A stretch of 64,000 nt of DNA from Psococerastis gibbosa (Eukaryota > Arthropoda > Insecta > Psocodea > Psocidae), in the NCBI GenBank assembly GCA_963971405.1, contig OZ020484.1:42430770-42494769 (forward strand). Reading direction: 5' to 3'. Of this stretch, positions 32,602 to 44,133 are shown one piece after another. Positions within the stretch are counted from its first letter, which is position 1, and each line of letters starts with the position of its first letter. The translations under genes were made by a program, and so were the position numbers. The notes beneath the pieces were generated by a model. It searched no databases. It worked only from the letters and a program-made list of their open reading frames with translations, and was not told where the DNA came from.

Positions 32602-33067
32602 CTTCACGGGAGACGCTATCATTGTGTGTACTCAATTTATGAAAAGTGCCAGAATTTTCAAAAAGGTAAGTTATAATCAGAACCATTGTATACATAAATA
32701 AGTAAGTTATTTTTAAGTAAAGCTGCCCTCTGTGTGGGAATTTCATAGACTTGCAGAAAAATTAAATGGAATTATTTTTCTGGAAAGCATTTCCGCCCAA
32801 CAGCACTTGCCAGGGACTGGAGAGACGTTATCTTCACACAATTTTATTTAATCACATTTTTCTCAATTGCAACCCCCGCGAGGGGAAGTCAATTTCTTTA
32901 TTAAAACACTCACGTTGGCGTTGTTCATGCTCTCTGAGCTTTTCTCCTGGGACAATAGAAAATATAAAAATATAAAAAAGGTTATGTTTAGGAACTTTAC
33001 TCACTAAGTTAACTGCTGCCAAGTGGAACATTATTAAGTATTTATTAGCCTATACAGGACATGTAAA

Positions 33068-33245
33068 ATAGTGGTACAGACTCCGACTTTTACCCGAAAG
33101 GTTGTTGGTTCTAGTCCCACACTTGCTACATTTTCTGGCCATGCTTCGGAGGGCATGTAAAGCAGGCAGTCCCGGGCCTTTCTAGTTGAGTGTAAGAGAG
33201 GGCTTTACAGCCCTAACTCCGCTAGGTTAGCATAGTAATAGAACA
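33068..33245 (+). repeat. tRNA-derived SINE
   Basis: TAGTGGTACAGACTCC, TTTTACCCGAAAGG, then GGTTCTAGTCCCACA (B box with one change), then CATGCTTCGGAGGGCATGTA, AAGCAGGCAGTCCCGGG, AAGAGAGGGC. The body is the fullest copy of this family in the window, ending TAGCATAGTAATAGAAC. Confidence 0.82.
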
Positions 33246-33439
33246 AAATGTCAATATTTAAAGTCAATATTTATACATAAGGGAGGTACTGTAATTACAA
33301 CAGTAGTTCATAAAATATCTCTATACGTATATTAATTCACTAAATATGTTCAGTTATCTTTCGTATACAGTATTTATTTTTAACAATATTATCTACGATT
33401 GCAGCCCGAGTTAAGGGCCTAATGCACCTAAAGGCACCT

Positions 33440-33700
33440 CAATGGAGCATCAAGGGCGGGGGATGACTCGTATCTGTACTTGGTAAAGTTATGTTTCCGC
33501 CTGTTCCATTGCGTCAATGGTAAGCTTCTCTCAGCTTGTAAATTAACGCTTGTAGCCGGTGTAGGTTGACATCAAGGACGTCGTATACCAGTTTGCCAAT
33601 GGCCAAAAGTGCATACGGAAGCAATACAAGTAATGTCTAAAATCCAATCCGTTGGTATTGGACAAGGAACCTATGGGTCCATAAAAAGTCCTTAACAAAA
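33440..33700 (+). repeat. Interspersed repeat A, copy 1 (uninterrupted)
   Basis: Shares TATCTGTACTTGG, ATTGCGTCAATGG, CAGCTTGT, GTAGCCGGTGTAGGT, CAGTTTGCCAATGGCC, CATACGGAAGCAATACAA and GTTGGTATTGGA with 52650-53040 in the same order. It preserves the empty site of the element at 52829-52995. Confidence 0.75.
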
Positions 33701-33929
33701 TACAAATTACAGGGCTAGAGGATAGGTTGACAACTGATCAATTTGGGATTTGTATTATACTGCATGCCCGGTAGCTGCGGTTTCTCACTGATGGTGGTCA
33801 GGTACCCACTAGGGTTGGGTGGACCCAGACCAGCCGAAAATTTTTCTAATTTCACTCAATATCGAACCTGGCCCTTCCGTCTCATCAGTTCTCACTGCTC
33901 TGCCATCTGGACTGTTCTTCATTTTTAAA

Positions 33930-34015
33930 CGCCTCATCGAAGATTGGCGATCATCGTGGCAATTTGGACCTTGGAGACTGATGCTCTGAAAAGGGAAGTC
34001 GTGTAGATGGATCAA
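33930..34015 (-). repeat. Interspersed repeat F, copy 2
   Basis: GAAGATTGGCGATCATCGTG, GCAATTTGGACCTTGGAG and GGGAAGTCGTG match 46233-46310, and in reverse 17190-17245. Confidence 0.6.
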
Positions 34016-34178
34016 AAACAGAAAATAAATTAGTTATCATTTTCAATTAATGTTATTTTTAATATTTTTATTTTTAAAATAATTAGTATTTAGAGTATTT
34101 TTTGAATAAAAATAATTTAATGAGTTAGAAGACAGTAGAATTGTTACAAATATAATAAATAAGGAGAATCATCATTGC

Positions 34179-34335
34179 CCGACTACTGCCACAGGATATT
34201 CAACCAGAATGGTCTTCTTCTGCCGGGAGCCCTCAGTCCTTCTATCTTCCCCTGGAATAATGCATGTAGAAGGCGATATATTTCGTTCGTCATCACGTTA
34301 TGGCCCAAATATGTCAGTTTCCGTTTCATAAGCGG
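34179..34335 (-). pseudogene. Non-LTR retroelement C-terminal fragment (LGH..GKIEG motif)
   Basis: Minus strand: KRKLTYLGHNVMTNEIYRLL, then ALFQGKIEGLRAPGRRRPFW and LNILWQ followed by a stop. This matches the C-terminal pattern KLxYLGHVMR(N)EKYxLLQxIxxGKIEGxRGxGRRRxSWLxNLRQW of a large endonuclease/RT group. Same general group as 37540-37849, different subfamily. Confidence 0.75.
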
Positions 34336-34454
34336 TCCCTAGACGTGCAATATTATTTGCGAGTTATATTTAAAGATTGACCAGCATATTTTTCTAATAA
34401 AAATGTAAACAAAAAGTCAAATTTCTTTGTGATTACCACAAATTGCTATTAAAA

Positions 34455-34620
34455 TTAATTTATACACCCGCTATCCTCCCTATTGGTCCCAGAACCAACA
34501 GCCAACACAGTCTTTCTTTCCCCCCTGAAAAATTTTCGTCTGATATTTGCAACAATAATTATTCCTTATTTATTCTTATCCATCCCACATTGCTGCGGGA
34601 ATTTTGCAATTTTTGCCTAC
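34455..34620 (+). repeat. Interspersed repeat C, copy 1
   Basis: TATTGGTCCCAGAACCAACA, CCCCCTGAAAAATTTTCGTC, TGATATTTGCAAC, ATTCCTTATTTATT and CCCACATTGCTG match 37125-37290 in order and spacing. The last part lies inside a 147-codon ORF (34443-34886) that has no family similarity I can see. Confidence 0.65.
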
Positions 34621-36269
34621 CTACGCCTACGTTAGAATATCATGTTGTAGATAAATATAAAAAAAGCATCCAAACTAACTACATTAAGAACAAGTGCCTA
34701 TTTTACTCATCAATACACAAAAAAAGAATAGTTAAGGAACAACTCCTTCAAATTTCCCAACTACAAACCCCGCCTATTAAACAAAAACAATTCAAATGCA
34801 AACCGAGGCAAATACAGATGCTTGTCATGCATGGTACAACAGAAATAAAAAAGCATGCAAGTGAGAGAGTAAAAACAAAACTGTAAACTTGCAAGTATAA
34901 ACGTGCAAAAGCACAAAGAATAAGGGAGCGAGAAAAAGGGCAGGGGAATAAAAGTTTTGCTAATTGTGGACGTCTTTATCTTACCTAATTTCCGGTAGCG
35001 AGAACCCCCGAACCCCCCCTTATCACGTCTTCGCCTACCCATGAACCCCCTTTTTCCCTCCCCATCTGCTTTGTGTTATTCTCAGACATCTTCAAGCCCT
35101 TTCCGGTAAAATCACCCAGAGGAATGTCCGCATTGAAGCTGTGAAGTCTGGTGTACCATTTTGTTTCCAAATGATCCCTTCTGATTAAATCATTCAAAGC
35201 TGAACAGCCCAAATCAAAATAAATGGGACAATATTTGGAAAAATGTTAAAAGCTTTGGGTGTCACGTGTACCTTTAAAAATGCCAAAAACTTGAATTTGA
35301 CAGCGTTCTCAACATTGTGTGCATGTGTTTCAAATGTAACCATTTCCAGAGGAGGAAAAATAAATATAATGTATACAAATTTGACATTGTAGTTGGAAGG
35401 GTGTGATAACCAAACGCAATTGTGTAATCTTTTTACTTTGTTACAACCCTGATGAAAATCACCCGAGTTGGTTTTAATCTAGATAAGGAATACCATGTTT
35501 TTGTTTCTGTGATGGTGTGTTTTCTGGAATTTCTAGTTCTTCAGCTATAGATATTGCAATGGCATGGAAGAGAATTCCTCTCCTCTTGAATGGTCCCCAA
35601 CACAAAGACTAATGCTAATACTTCACTATGCGGCTCATTAATGACAATGACAACAATGAAATACATTGTTTATTCCAATAGTTGCATAACATTCGTAAAA
35701 TCGAAGAAGCCTGTATGTGTTTCGTTATCATGAATTCCTGGTAGCAGTGTATACCAATTACGACATTTACAGATTAGGGAGCACGAAAAAGATAGACAAC
35801 AGCAAACTTCAACCAATAGCGATGTGTTATTTAAATTCAAATTTTAATTCAATTTCAATTCAATTAACACCATAAAAAATCAAAAATCAATCAGTTCATT
35901 GTTTACGTGAAAGAGAAGGAAAAATTAGTGGTATGAAGTAGCTAGAAGGGCGTATATAAAATAGGGACCCCCCCCCTTAATTGGAAAATGTAAGTAACTA
36001 ATGTGAGTTACTGTAATGTATAATTTGCCAGATCTCATGGATGTTCGGATCAACACTGAGTGGTAAGTGGATTGGTTGGTAGAATTCAAAGACGTATTGG
36101 GTCTCTGCCCTAGCTCTGTAAGAAGTTGACTTCTAGCTAGAGACATCTGTTCTTGGGCCCCGTTCAAAAAATATTACTAGTATGAATGTATGCCCCTGCC
36201 GTAACTTACACCCTTTAGCCTAGGTTATGAAAAGCATAAGAGTACTTCCCGTCTTCTGCATTTACACCT
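34621..36269. other. Unassigned sequence
   Basis: No recognisable gene or repeat. A C run lies near 35969. Confidence 0.4.
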
Positions 36270-36277
36270 ACCATACT

Positions 36278-36465
36278 CAAGGGCGGATTTTGCCTCCAAT
36301 TAAGGGGGGGGTCAGCGGTCAAGGTCAGTGGATTATAACATTAAAGACATGATTATTTTTAATTCCCACTGTAAACCCATTGTTATCTAGTGTAAGTTAA
36401 TTCATTTGTGAAGGGGGGGGGGGTCCGGACCCTCTGACCTCCCCGCCCTAAAAAATCCGCCCTTG
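36278..36465. mobile_element. hAT-like MITE with 8-bp TSD
   Basis: CAAGGGCGGATTTTGCC at the left mirrors AAAAATCCGCCCTTG at the right. ACCATACT stands at 36270-36277 and 36466-36473, an exact 8-bp duplication. 188 bp, noncoding, with G runs inside. Confidence 0.88.
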
Positions 36466-36473
36466 ACCATACT

Positions 36474-36711
36474 GTCGCCAAACAATACAGTAGCTATGGC
36501 CCCATACTATTCGTACGAATGAAGAGGAGCATTTCTTTGAAAGTGTGCTACATCACTCCTAAAAATTGCCAACGGCCTTACCATGTTGATTCCATGAGAG
36601 CAGAGCCTGTTCCAAACTGAGGCAAACTTGGTAGTGTGCACAGCGTTGGCAGGGGAACATTTTGGGACATGATAACGCGCTGAGATGTTACCAATGAGTC
36701 TACGTATGTGT
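36474..36711. other. Unassigned sequence
   Basis: No recognisable feature. Confidence 0.3.
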
Positions 36712-36800
36712 CGAGTCCTGGTCACCTCCGATTTAATCGTGTGACTTTACCATGTTTCCCAAGTGGTTCGGAATCCACTATAATCAGGAGGTCCACCCTG
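36712..36800 (+). repeat. Interspersed repeat, copy 2 of 2
   Basis: Plus-strand counterpart of 3160-3245 (CCAAGTGGTTCGGAATCCAC and TATAATCAGGAGGTCCAC). Confidence 0.65.
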
Positions 36801-37124
36801 TCAGTCAACTCCCCTTTCCCCTGAGGTGAAGGAGTCTGCCCCAAGTTAACAAACAGACTCACTCCCTCCGCCTGGCTGACAGAGTTGCTTAAAGCAGAAA
36901 TGCTGAAAGCAGGCGTTGGAAACAACAAGAACAACAACTCCAAAAATTGTCAATAAATAGAATACTGAGTCTACACGATCTGAGAACGAATCAATTATGT
37001 ATGCACTCTCCGACTTCGAATAAGTATTCATAAACGTATTTCATAACAGGCCTTTAGTTCTGAATAACCGTTACCCAGTGACCTAATAGGTCAGTTCCTC
37101 AGTAAACACATGACCGCACGGCAT

Positions 37125-37290
37125 TTTCCTATTTCCACACCCTTCCCGTTGGTCCCGCAGAACCTACAGCCATTTGCATTTCATTGCCCCCTGAAATATC
37201 TTCGTCTGATATTAGCAACCATTATTCCTTATTTATTGTTATACTAGAGGAATATCCCACAATGCTGAGGGAATATTGTATTTTTTTCCT
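37125..37290 (+). repeat. Interspersed repeat C, copy 2
   Basis: GTTGGTCCCGCAGAACC, CCCCCTGAAATATCTTCGTC, TGATATTAGCAACCATTATT and CCCACAATGCTGAGGGAAT match 34455-34620. Confidence 0.65.
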
Positions 37291-37539
37291 TGCTGAAAAT
37301 TTATTGTATCTGCAAGCTCTGCTGGTTTTCAAAACATCACAACTGCATAGAAAGATATTATGCTAGCGACATTTTTCCATGAATTTATAAGTGCAGCTGT
37401 TGGGGGCTGGTCATTTCTGCAAGTTTATGGGTGAGTTATTATGTGGAAACAAAGGTTTCGCGAATATAGTAGGTACTTCGGATAAACACGGAAAGGCATT
37501 GAACGCGAGTACCACTCTGTCCAGAATTTTCTCAATTTC

Positions 37540-37849
37540 CTTAACCGGATATAATAAGACTAGATTGGAGTTGCCGGCAGTTCATGAAATGTGGTGTTAC
37601 AGAAGGGGGTTTCGGATCAGTTGGAGGGACCACATCTTGAATGAGTGGTAAGGATTACAAAAGAGGGACATATACCCCATAAAAGTAATTAGAGGAGCGA
37701 AAAGAGCAGGGCATTTATTAAGACACGAAAATCTAGTACACACCATCATTGATGGCACAGTCGACCGAACCTATAGAAGAGGGCAGCCGAAGAAAGAATT
37801 CGTGGATCAACTGAGGAGGACGCAGGAGCTCAAACGTACCAAAAACTGA
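37540..37849 (+). pseudogene. Non-LTR retroelement C-terminal fragment (EMWCYRR..GH..RH)
   Basis: The frame reads EMWCYRRGFRISWRDHI, a stop, then RAKRAGHLLRHENLV, DGTVDRTYRRGQPKKEF and DQLRRTQELKRT. This is the C-terminal pattern EMWCYRRMLRISWxDxVTNEEV...GHxxRH...GxxxGxRxRGRP of a widespread endonuclease/RT group, probably RTE-like or a near relative. No RT core or 3' tail can be recognised. Confidence 0.8.
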
Positions 37850-37984
37850 ATAGGAAACCAATGGACCATAAAAGAGCAGGGAGTTACTGCCAACCAACCG
37901 TTGAGACTGAAGATTGGAAAATATAAGTTAAAGCAGCCCGTACGTGTTTTGTTACACTTCATATAACTGCGTGTAATAAAAGTA

Positions 37985-38090
37985 ATTTAACTGAAATTAG
38001 AGGATAAATAAAATTTGGACTTGGTGGGATTCGAACGCACGAGTTACGCCTAACGCGTCATCTTAACCGCTCGACCACAAGCCCGCGCAA
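37985..38090 (-). repeat. tRNA-derived SINE head with well-kept acceptor stem
   Basis: Minus strand: GGGCTTGTGGTCGAGCGGTT, AAGATGACGCG, then GCGTTCGAATCCCACC, AAGTCC. GGGCTTG can pair with CAAGTCC (one G-U), and the A and B boxes are near consensus. There is no normal 7-base anticodon loop with a 5-bp stem, and the sequence continues into TATCCTCTAATTTCAG, the family's shared tail. I therefore call it a SINE, not a tRNA gene. Confidence 0.72.
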
Positions 38091-40632
38091 GATCAGTCAA
38101 TGAATATTCTCTACTTATATGCTCGTATTTTGACATGATTCGTAATGTTAGACAGGTTAGCACAACCACACTACTATCTAACTGAACAAGTCTGTGAGCT
38201 AACTTAATGCCATAAAGGCAATGCTTTACACATTTTTGCAGTATTATATGGAGTATATAACACTGACTTTTAAATTAACTTTTGTTTGAAGAGGCAACCT
38301 CTGTAGTATCTTTATATATTTGTATATACATACACATTATGTATTTCTTAAGGACATGTAACAATGCCGAATATTTATCTTATATTCATCCTTATATCCA
38401 TATTCAGCCTTTTCCTCCTTGATAACTTTCCTATTTGAAATGTTGTGGTCAGAAGCATACCCTACCAGTGAAGGTAAGGTACCGAACAGGATTCGGCGGA
38501 CCCAAGCTGACTCAAATTCATCCCTGGTATAGAGCCTAACACGCCTGAAGAAAGGTTCACTTGGGTAGGTAGGTAGGTTTTGCTGAATTTATTTTCTTGA
38601 AAGCCTTGAACCACGACCTGCCAGTGCAAGCAAGTGTCATCACGGATCGAAAACAGACCTTTAGACGTTTATTATTATAGGCCGGGTATTAATTTTCATT
38701 TGGGCAGACAGTCACTGATTTTTAATCGTGTACAAATTATTTCAACTGAGAGAGTGCCAATTTATGTAGAAATGTTCCAGCAACTAGTAAAACCAATAAT
38801 ATTTCCTCAGACAATTAACCTGAACAAAAACTTTCAGATAAACCACCAATTTTTTTTAATTAGCCAAGTCAGCAAGTTCCCATAACCGTTAACGATAAGA
38901 CGTTATGAGGTCAAATTGACAATATCCAGGATGGAGGGGAGGGGGGGGGGGTCATATTTCATGGTGCATAATATTTCACTAGTATCAATACGCTAGCCAA
39001 TTAAGATAACGTCAAAAACTAAATAATGGCCACCCCTCACTGCCGAACTGTTTATGGAGCTGGATAGCGAACCAGTGTGATGTGTCAACACTTCCCTTTC
39101 GTCCTACAGCCCTTTTTCATGTAAAATTTTCAGCCCCGTGCGTGTTCCGGAGAAAGTAGTTTCCGAAAATTGGCAGGCTCTTTTATTCTGTTGATTGATA
39201 GGCTATGCTTGACGTCTTATTTATAACTTTCACTACTGTAATACTCAGCAGTCTATATAAGGTGCCCTTCCCCCCCTCCCCCCCAGTGGGAAAATGTGAG
39301 ACGAAATAAACTAATGAGAGTTCATGGAATGCATAATATACAAGAGATCTACTAGTTCAGGGGTTCCCAAACTGTTGTCCAAATAAGAAAATAAAACAGC
39401 TGAGATGTTGGAAATTGGAAATCCAACTGATACCAGTCCTAAACATTTAATCAAATAGATTTAGTATGTAATTACAGACACAAATCATCCTAGAATTTGA
39501 AGATTTTTCTGTCGCAGCTATGGGGGGTCCACAAAAAGTCATAAAAATACAATCTAGTGGTTCAATGAACAAAAAAGGTTGGGAACCCCTGTACTTGATG
39601 CTCGGGTCAATAGGGAATGGCTTGTCGTTTGGTGGCCATATTATAATATTATGTTATTGTATAAAAAAAAATATTTTAACCGGTATTATAGTAGTCATTT
39701 GAAAAAAATTGGGCACACGATATTAGTGCCGTTAGGCTTACCAGTGATTTCCATCTGGTAACGCGTCGGATGGTAGGTTCTGCTCTTACATTGAGCTTGT
39801 GTCTGAAGCTGTCTTGACATAATCTGACAGCGCCACCAAATACAGTGCCATAGTCGGGTTCATTATTATTTATTATTATCGCGAGTAATTGTAAAATGTT
39901 AAAACATATCCAGACAACATAAATCCGAAAAGTGCAGTTAATGTACATATAAAAAATGGCAGCGAAGATAAGAAAAAATCGAAGAGTTAACTGCAAGCAC
40001 ATTTTATTTAAAAATTCTAATTAAGTTGCGACTTGCGTGTATAATATCAGGTTTAGTTTTTATTTTCCGTATATTGAGAGTTAAACGTGCAAATCATAGC
40101 TTACGACCTTCGAGCGACGCTTTTCTTGCCACCTAAGAAAATATTTGCCCCTTCTCGAAAAACATGACGTGAGAGGAAAACTTAGAGAAAATCCAAGGGG
40201 ACTGTGAGACGAATTTTAAATTGGTGTGTTTCACCCAAGTTTTATAATGGAGGGAGAAGTTTTCTTAAGGGTGGCTTAAGTAAAATAGTCGCGTGTCGCT
40301 TTTTGAAGTTTAGTGACAGCCCGTAGAAGTCAGTGTTTGACTTGAGCGATGCATTCATCGTTCGAGGGGGGGGGGAGAGGGGGGGAGTAAGGGAGGGGGG
40401 GGGGGTAAAGGGGTGAACTTGACAGCTATGAGACGATACTTATGCTAATCTCAATGGTGTTTATATAGCCTATTGCAGTAAAATGGCGAAATGAGTCATT
40501 CTTTATTCCGCTTTATATAACAATGTTGTATTTTTTGATTTACGGTAGTAATAAAAAGCCCTTGTGTAAACGCTTATGCCGGTCTTTCTTTGTTTTTATA
40601 TTGTATAGCCTATACATAGTACTGTACACTTT
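38091..40632. other. Unassigned AT-rich sequence
   Basis: 38240-38300 is an inverted match to the GAAGAGGTAACCTC segment that borders the SINE at 28650. The rest matches nothing I know. G runs lie at 38940-38951 and 40369-40412. Confidence 0.4.
40365..40412. repeat. G-rich tract with possible G-quadruplex
   Basis: Several runs of 5 to 10 G are separated by AGA, AGTAA and A. This is enough for more than one four-tract quadruplex on the plus strand. Confidence 0.6.
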
Positions 40633-40690
40633 TGCTTTCCTATTTATACGTAATATAAGGAAAGCTTTGTGATGGTCGAAATTTTTGACT
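40633..40690 (+). repeat. Fragment of the 21703 repeat
   Basis: TTTATACGTAATATAAGG and AAAGCTTTGTGATGGTCGAA match the start of 21703-22340. Confidence 0.65.
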
Positions 40691-41372
40691 ACGGGAGGGG
40701 CCAGGGCCCATTATTCAAGGGAAAAAAATAGAATCTACCCTAATTAACACGATAGTGCCAAAACTGTTTATGGAAATTAACCAACCTCAAACATTCCATG
40801 CATTAGCGAAAACCATCACGATTGCTGAAGAGGCAGTCAGCGATGGTAATTAGACTGGATTGAGAAGTCAGTTCCGAGTCAAGGCATTTACAAAGCTCTT
40901 ACCGGGGGGGCCCCAATCCTTGACCCCCCCCCCCCCCCCCCCCGACACATAGGAACAGCCGTAAGCAGCTGTGGAGCCCTTTGTTCGCTAATTAAATTAC
41001 GTCTGATAGTCAGCAGTTCCGCTACAGTACTGCTGAAATAACCCGCAGCCATTCCTTTACCACAGGTTTCATTTCGGATGGGGGAAAATCATAAATGGTT
41101 TTGAAAACTTACTTTTCCGCTTGGAGGCTACTATGAGGACTTTGTTAGTTGAAGGGGCGGAAAATCGGTAGGTTCACTGGAAAATTTCTGGCTGGTAAGT
41201 TTTGATTTTGTGCTCTCTGTTAGCGCGAGGGAAGCTTTATATTTTATATTTGGATTAATAAATTATGATCATGAGCATACAACATAAATATTGTAGTACC
41301 TATAACGAGACTTTATAATCGTGAATAATGCAATTCTGCAAGTACCTACTTAACTAATTTTTTTGGTGCTAC
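40691..41372. other. Unassigned sequence
   Basis: A run of about 20 C at 40923-40943. No gene recognised. Confidence 0.4.
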
Positions 41373-41535
41373 TGCGGCCCGATCATGGCGATTTCAATAC
41401 CAGGGTTAATATAATACCCGGGTATTAAAAATGTAAACAAGATAATTTTGCAATGGAAAGTTCTATTCAAAATTTGATTGTTTACAGTTTTAACCGCAGG
41501 AGTAATTTAATACCAATCGCCATAATCGGCCAACT
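41373..41535. mobile_element. Palindromic element, GATCATGGCGATT family
   Basis: The left arm CGGCCCGATCATGGCGATTT and the right arm, reverse-complemented, TTGGCCGATTATGGCGATTG pair with a few mismatches. The inner arms ATTAAAAATGTAAACAA and TTGTTTACAGTTTTAA also pair. Loop word: AATGGAAAGT...TATTCAAAATTTG, shared with 56151-56319. Confidence 0.75.
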
Positions 41536-43128
41536 GGTGGTCCTGTGTGAATAATCAGGCTAACAAATAAATAATAAATAATACAAATAAATACGACTGA
41601 ACCATGTTAATAGACTTCAAAATTTTAAATGCCTTAGCAATACAAGTAGTTTGATAAACTGCAGAAGGAAATTTAGATAAAATTCATTGGCATAGTAAGA
41701 ATAAAATAACGCAAGCGGTATAAAATCGGTTGTGAATGTTTAACGTAATGATTAGGGGTATTCACTATCAAGTATTTAGTATGCTAAACCGTGTTAAATG
41801 GGTTAAATCAAGAATCCCATTCTCGATCGTAACTGAAAACAATGGAAAAATATTTAGCAATGCACTGAAATTTAGTTTACATTCCATACTCTACATACTT
41901 GACTTCCTTAGGGAGTCCGAAGTACGGTATCTACGTGTTTACAATTGCATGATGGTCGCCAATCTTCAATAGAAGCGGCATTCGAAGAAGAAAAAGATAT
42001 TTTTAACTATTGGTTTACCAGTGGACAAGGCCGTAGCCAGAAATTTTTTCTGAATGGGTCCACCTGACGTCACCGGAGGTAAGGTAACCTTAATACATTT
42101 AAAATTCCATTCTATCTATGTACGCTGCAAATATTTTCCCCCCCCCCCTTCTGCCCTTGTCAGTGGATATTTAGAGTGTGCTTGGTTACTGTCAATTATT
42201 TATTATAATTGTCTTATACTTTATTTATATTTATTTTTTTTACTACTACATGAGAAATAGTTTGTCGATTTTAAATTTTATCCGATTATCTACCAAAAAA
42301 TTTCTTCACGAGGTTTGAATTTCCGAATTTGAAATTTTAAACAATTAGCATGCTGAATCACATAGTGGATACCCCTAATATGACTTTTCATTTTATAATT
42401 TTAAATTCATATTATAAACACAGAAGGGTTATGAATGTAATTGACAATGCACACGCAGACAGGTAGCACAGGGTACCCAAGATTAGAAATTCCAAATACA
42501 GATTATTTGAATACAAATATAGCGGTAGAAGTAAGATATAACAATTTATTATTAATTTATAGACAGACATAGAAACAACTATTTATAGCTAATCTACTAC
42601 ATACTCTACAGACAACCCACTTAATTTTCAGAATCTTTATTTCTGACCACTTAAGACTAAAAGGACAGGACATAAGAAAAATGTGAACTAAGGAATATGC
42701 ATAGCTTACTTTTAATTTCCCTTTGAAAACAAACTCTAGGAGATTAAGGACAGATGAGTAAATTGCCAACTACGCCCAACTTTGCTTGCTTGTTGAAATA
42801 GATGCCCCCCCCCTCCACTTGACCCATTTTACTTACAAAAGTCTGTTTATACTGCAGCCCTTTCTCGCTGCGATTCAGGGCTGACTGCACTCTGTAACTA
42901 CTCCTTGCAATTTTCCTTTAGCGGGGTTTATTCGAACTGTAGAAGAGGTTTAATGTTGTGACTTTCTGTTGTGTATTTAGTAGCCTACTGTTTCAATTAC
43001 GACTCGAACAGTGTTTTGTCTAGTTACGCCCTAGGCCTAACACAAGAACATACGCTCCTTTGCCTAGGCTCAAGGCTGAGGACTGCCAACAAACTTCGGT
43101 TTTATAAAATATTATATCGTATATGTCC
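41536..43128. other. Unassigned sequence with fragments of repeats
   Basis: About 41940-41990 holds a copy of repeat F (GATGGTCGCCAATCTTCAAT, AGAAGCGGCATTCGAAGAAG). At 42031 CAAGGCCGTAGCCAGAAATT resembles the left end of the hAT-like element at 52829, but no right end follows. A C run lies near 42140 and another near 42806. Confidence 0.45.
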
Positions 43129-43131
43129 TTA

Positions 43132-43838
43132 GGCGCTTATTCCACCTATGTCAATAGTCAATAGTAAATGAGGTATTGACGGACATTTCAATTTTACTCT
43201 ATGCCATAGTTAAAATTGATCAATGATCATAGAGTAAAATCACGCGTTCCAAACAATAACAAACTAAAATGGCGTCATGGGATATGTTAAGAACAAACAT
43301 TTTATATTTTATTGTTTATAAAACAGTTTTCATCCATTAAACAGATCAGTGAAGGTCGATCTTACTTCGGATCTCCTACTATTATTACGTTTCATTAAAA
43401 ATAATAAGTGTACGAAGAAAACAAATACAAACAAAATTTCAAAAAACAAATGCGCCAAATTTTCAAAATTTCAAATTCAAATATATATATTATATATATA
43501 AATATATAAAGATAATTCATTGATACATTTATAGTAAATATATTGATAATAAAAATAAGTGAAAAATAATATATAATATATATGTAAAATACATATGTTT
43601 TATATGTTATATATAAAATATTCAAATAAAGACTATATATATATATTTAATTAATTAAATTATATAAAGATTAAAAATAAATATATATAATATTATAAAA
43701 TTTTCAAAATTTGGCGCATGCGTGTCAATAGAAGAAAAGTGATCAATAGTTCAAAAAACAAGTGCATTGTAGTGTATCAATGAAAAATTGAAATGTACGT
43801 CAATACCACATTTACTATTGACTATTGACGTAAGTGGA
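43132..43838. mobile_element. Long MITE, first copy of an inverted pair
   Basis: Left end TTA then GGCGCTTATTCCACCTATGT, CAATAGTCAATAGTAAATG. The inside has TTTTACTCTATGCCATAG, AATTGATCAATGATCATAG and AATGGCGTCATGGGATATG. Right part TTTACTATTGACTATTGACG, but the last bases of the terminus are lost. An AT-dinucleotide-rich stretch (43480-43700) is probably an internal expansion. Confidence 0.78.
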
Positions 43839-43954
43839 CCAGCCATACATAATGCATAAAACACGAACCTTGCTGGGTTCGAAGAGGTAGAGAGGAAGAG
43901 AGCTGGTTCACCATGTGAGCTGATAAAACTGTGCAAATAGGAGTAGTCTCATGA

Positions 43955-44086
43955 GGTGAATATTCCACCTACGTCAATAGTCAATAGTAAATGTGGTATT
44001 GAAGTGGTAGCAGACATAAAAGAGAGTCTGTTACCACGTCAATACCACATATACCATTTACTATTGACGTAGGTGGAATATGCGCC
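43955..44086. mobile_element. Short palindromic MITE between the two long copies
   Basis: GGTGAATATTCCACCTACGT, CAATAGTCAATAGTAAATG at the left mirrors CATTTACTATTGACGTAGG, TGGAATATGCGCC at the right. Centre: GGTAGCAGACAT and inverted GTCTGTTACCACG. 3' flank TTA; the 5' flank is TGA. Confidence 0.8.
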
Positions 44087-44133
44087 TTAGCATTAAATGA
44101 GTAAGCACATTATCATGTAGCCCACTAAGATAC

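Noticed and set aside
34443..34886. 147-codon open frame with basic C-terminus
   Set aside because: Its first half is repeat C, which recurs at 37125 without the frame being kept.
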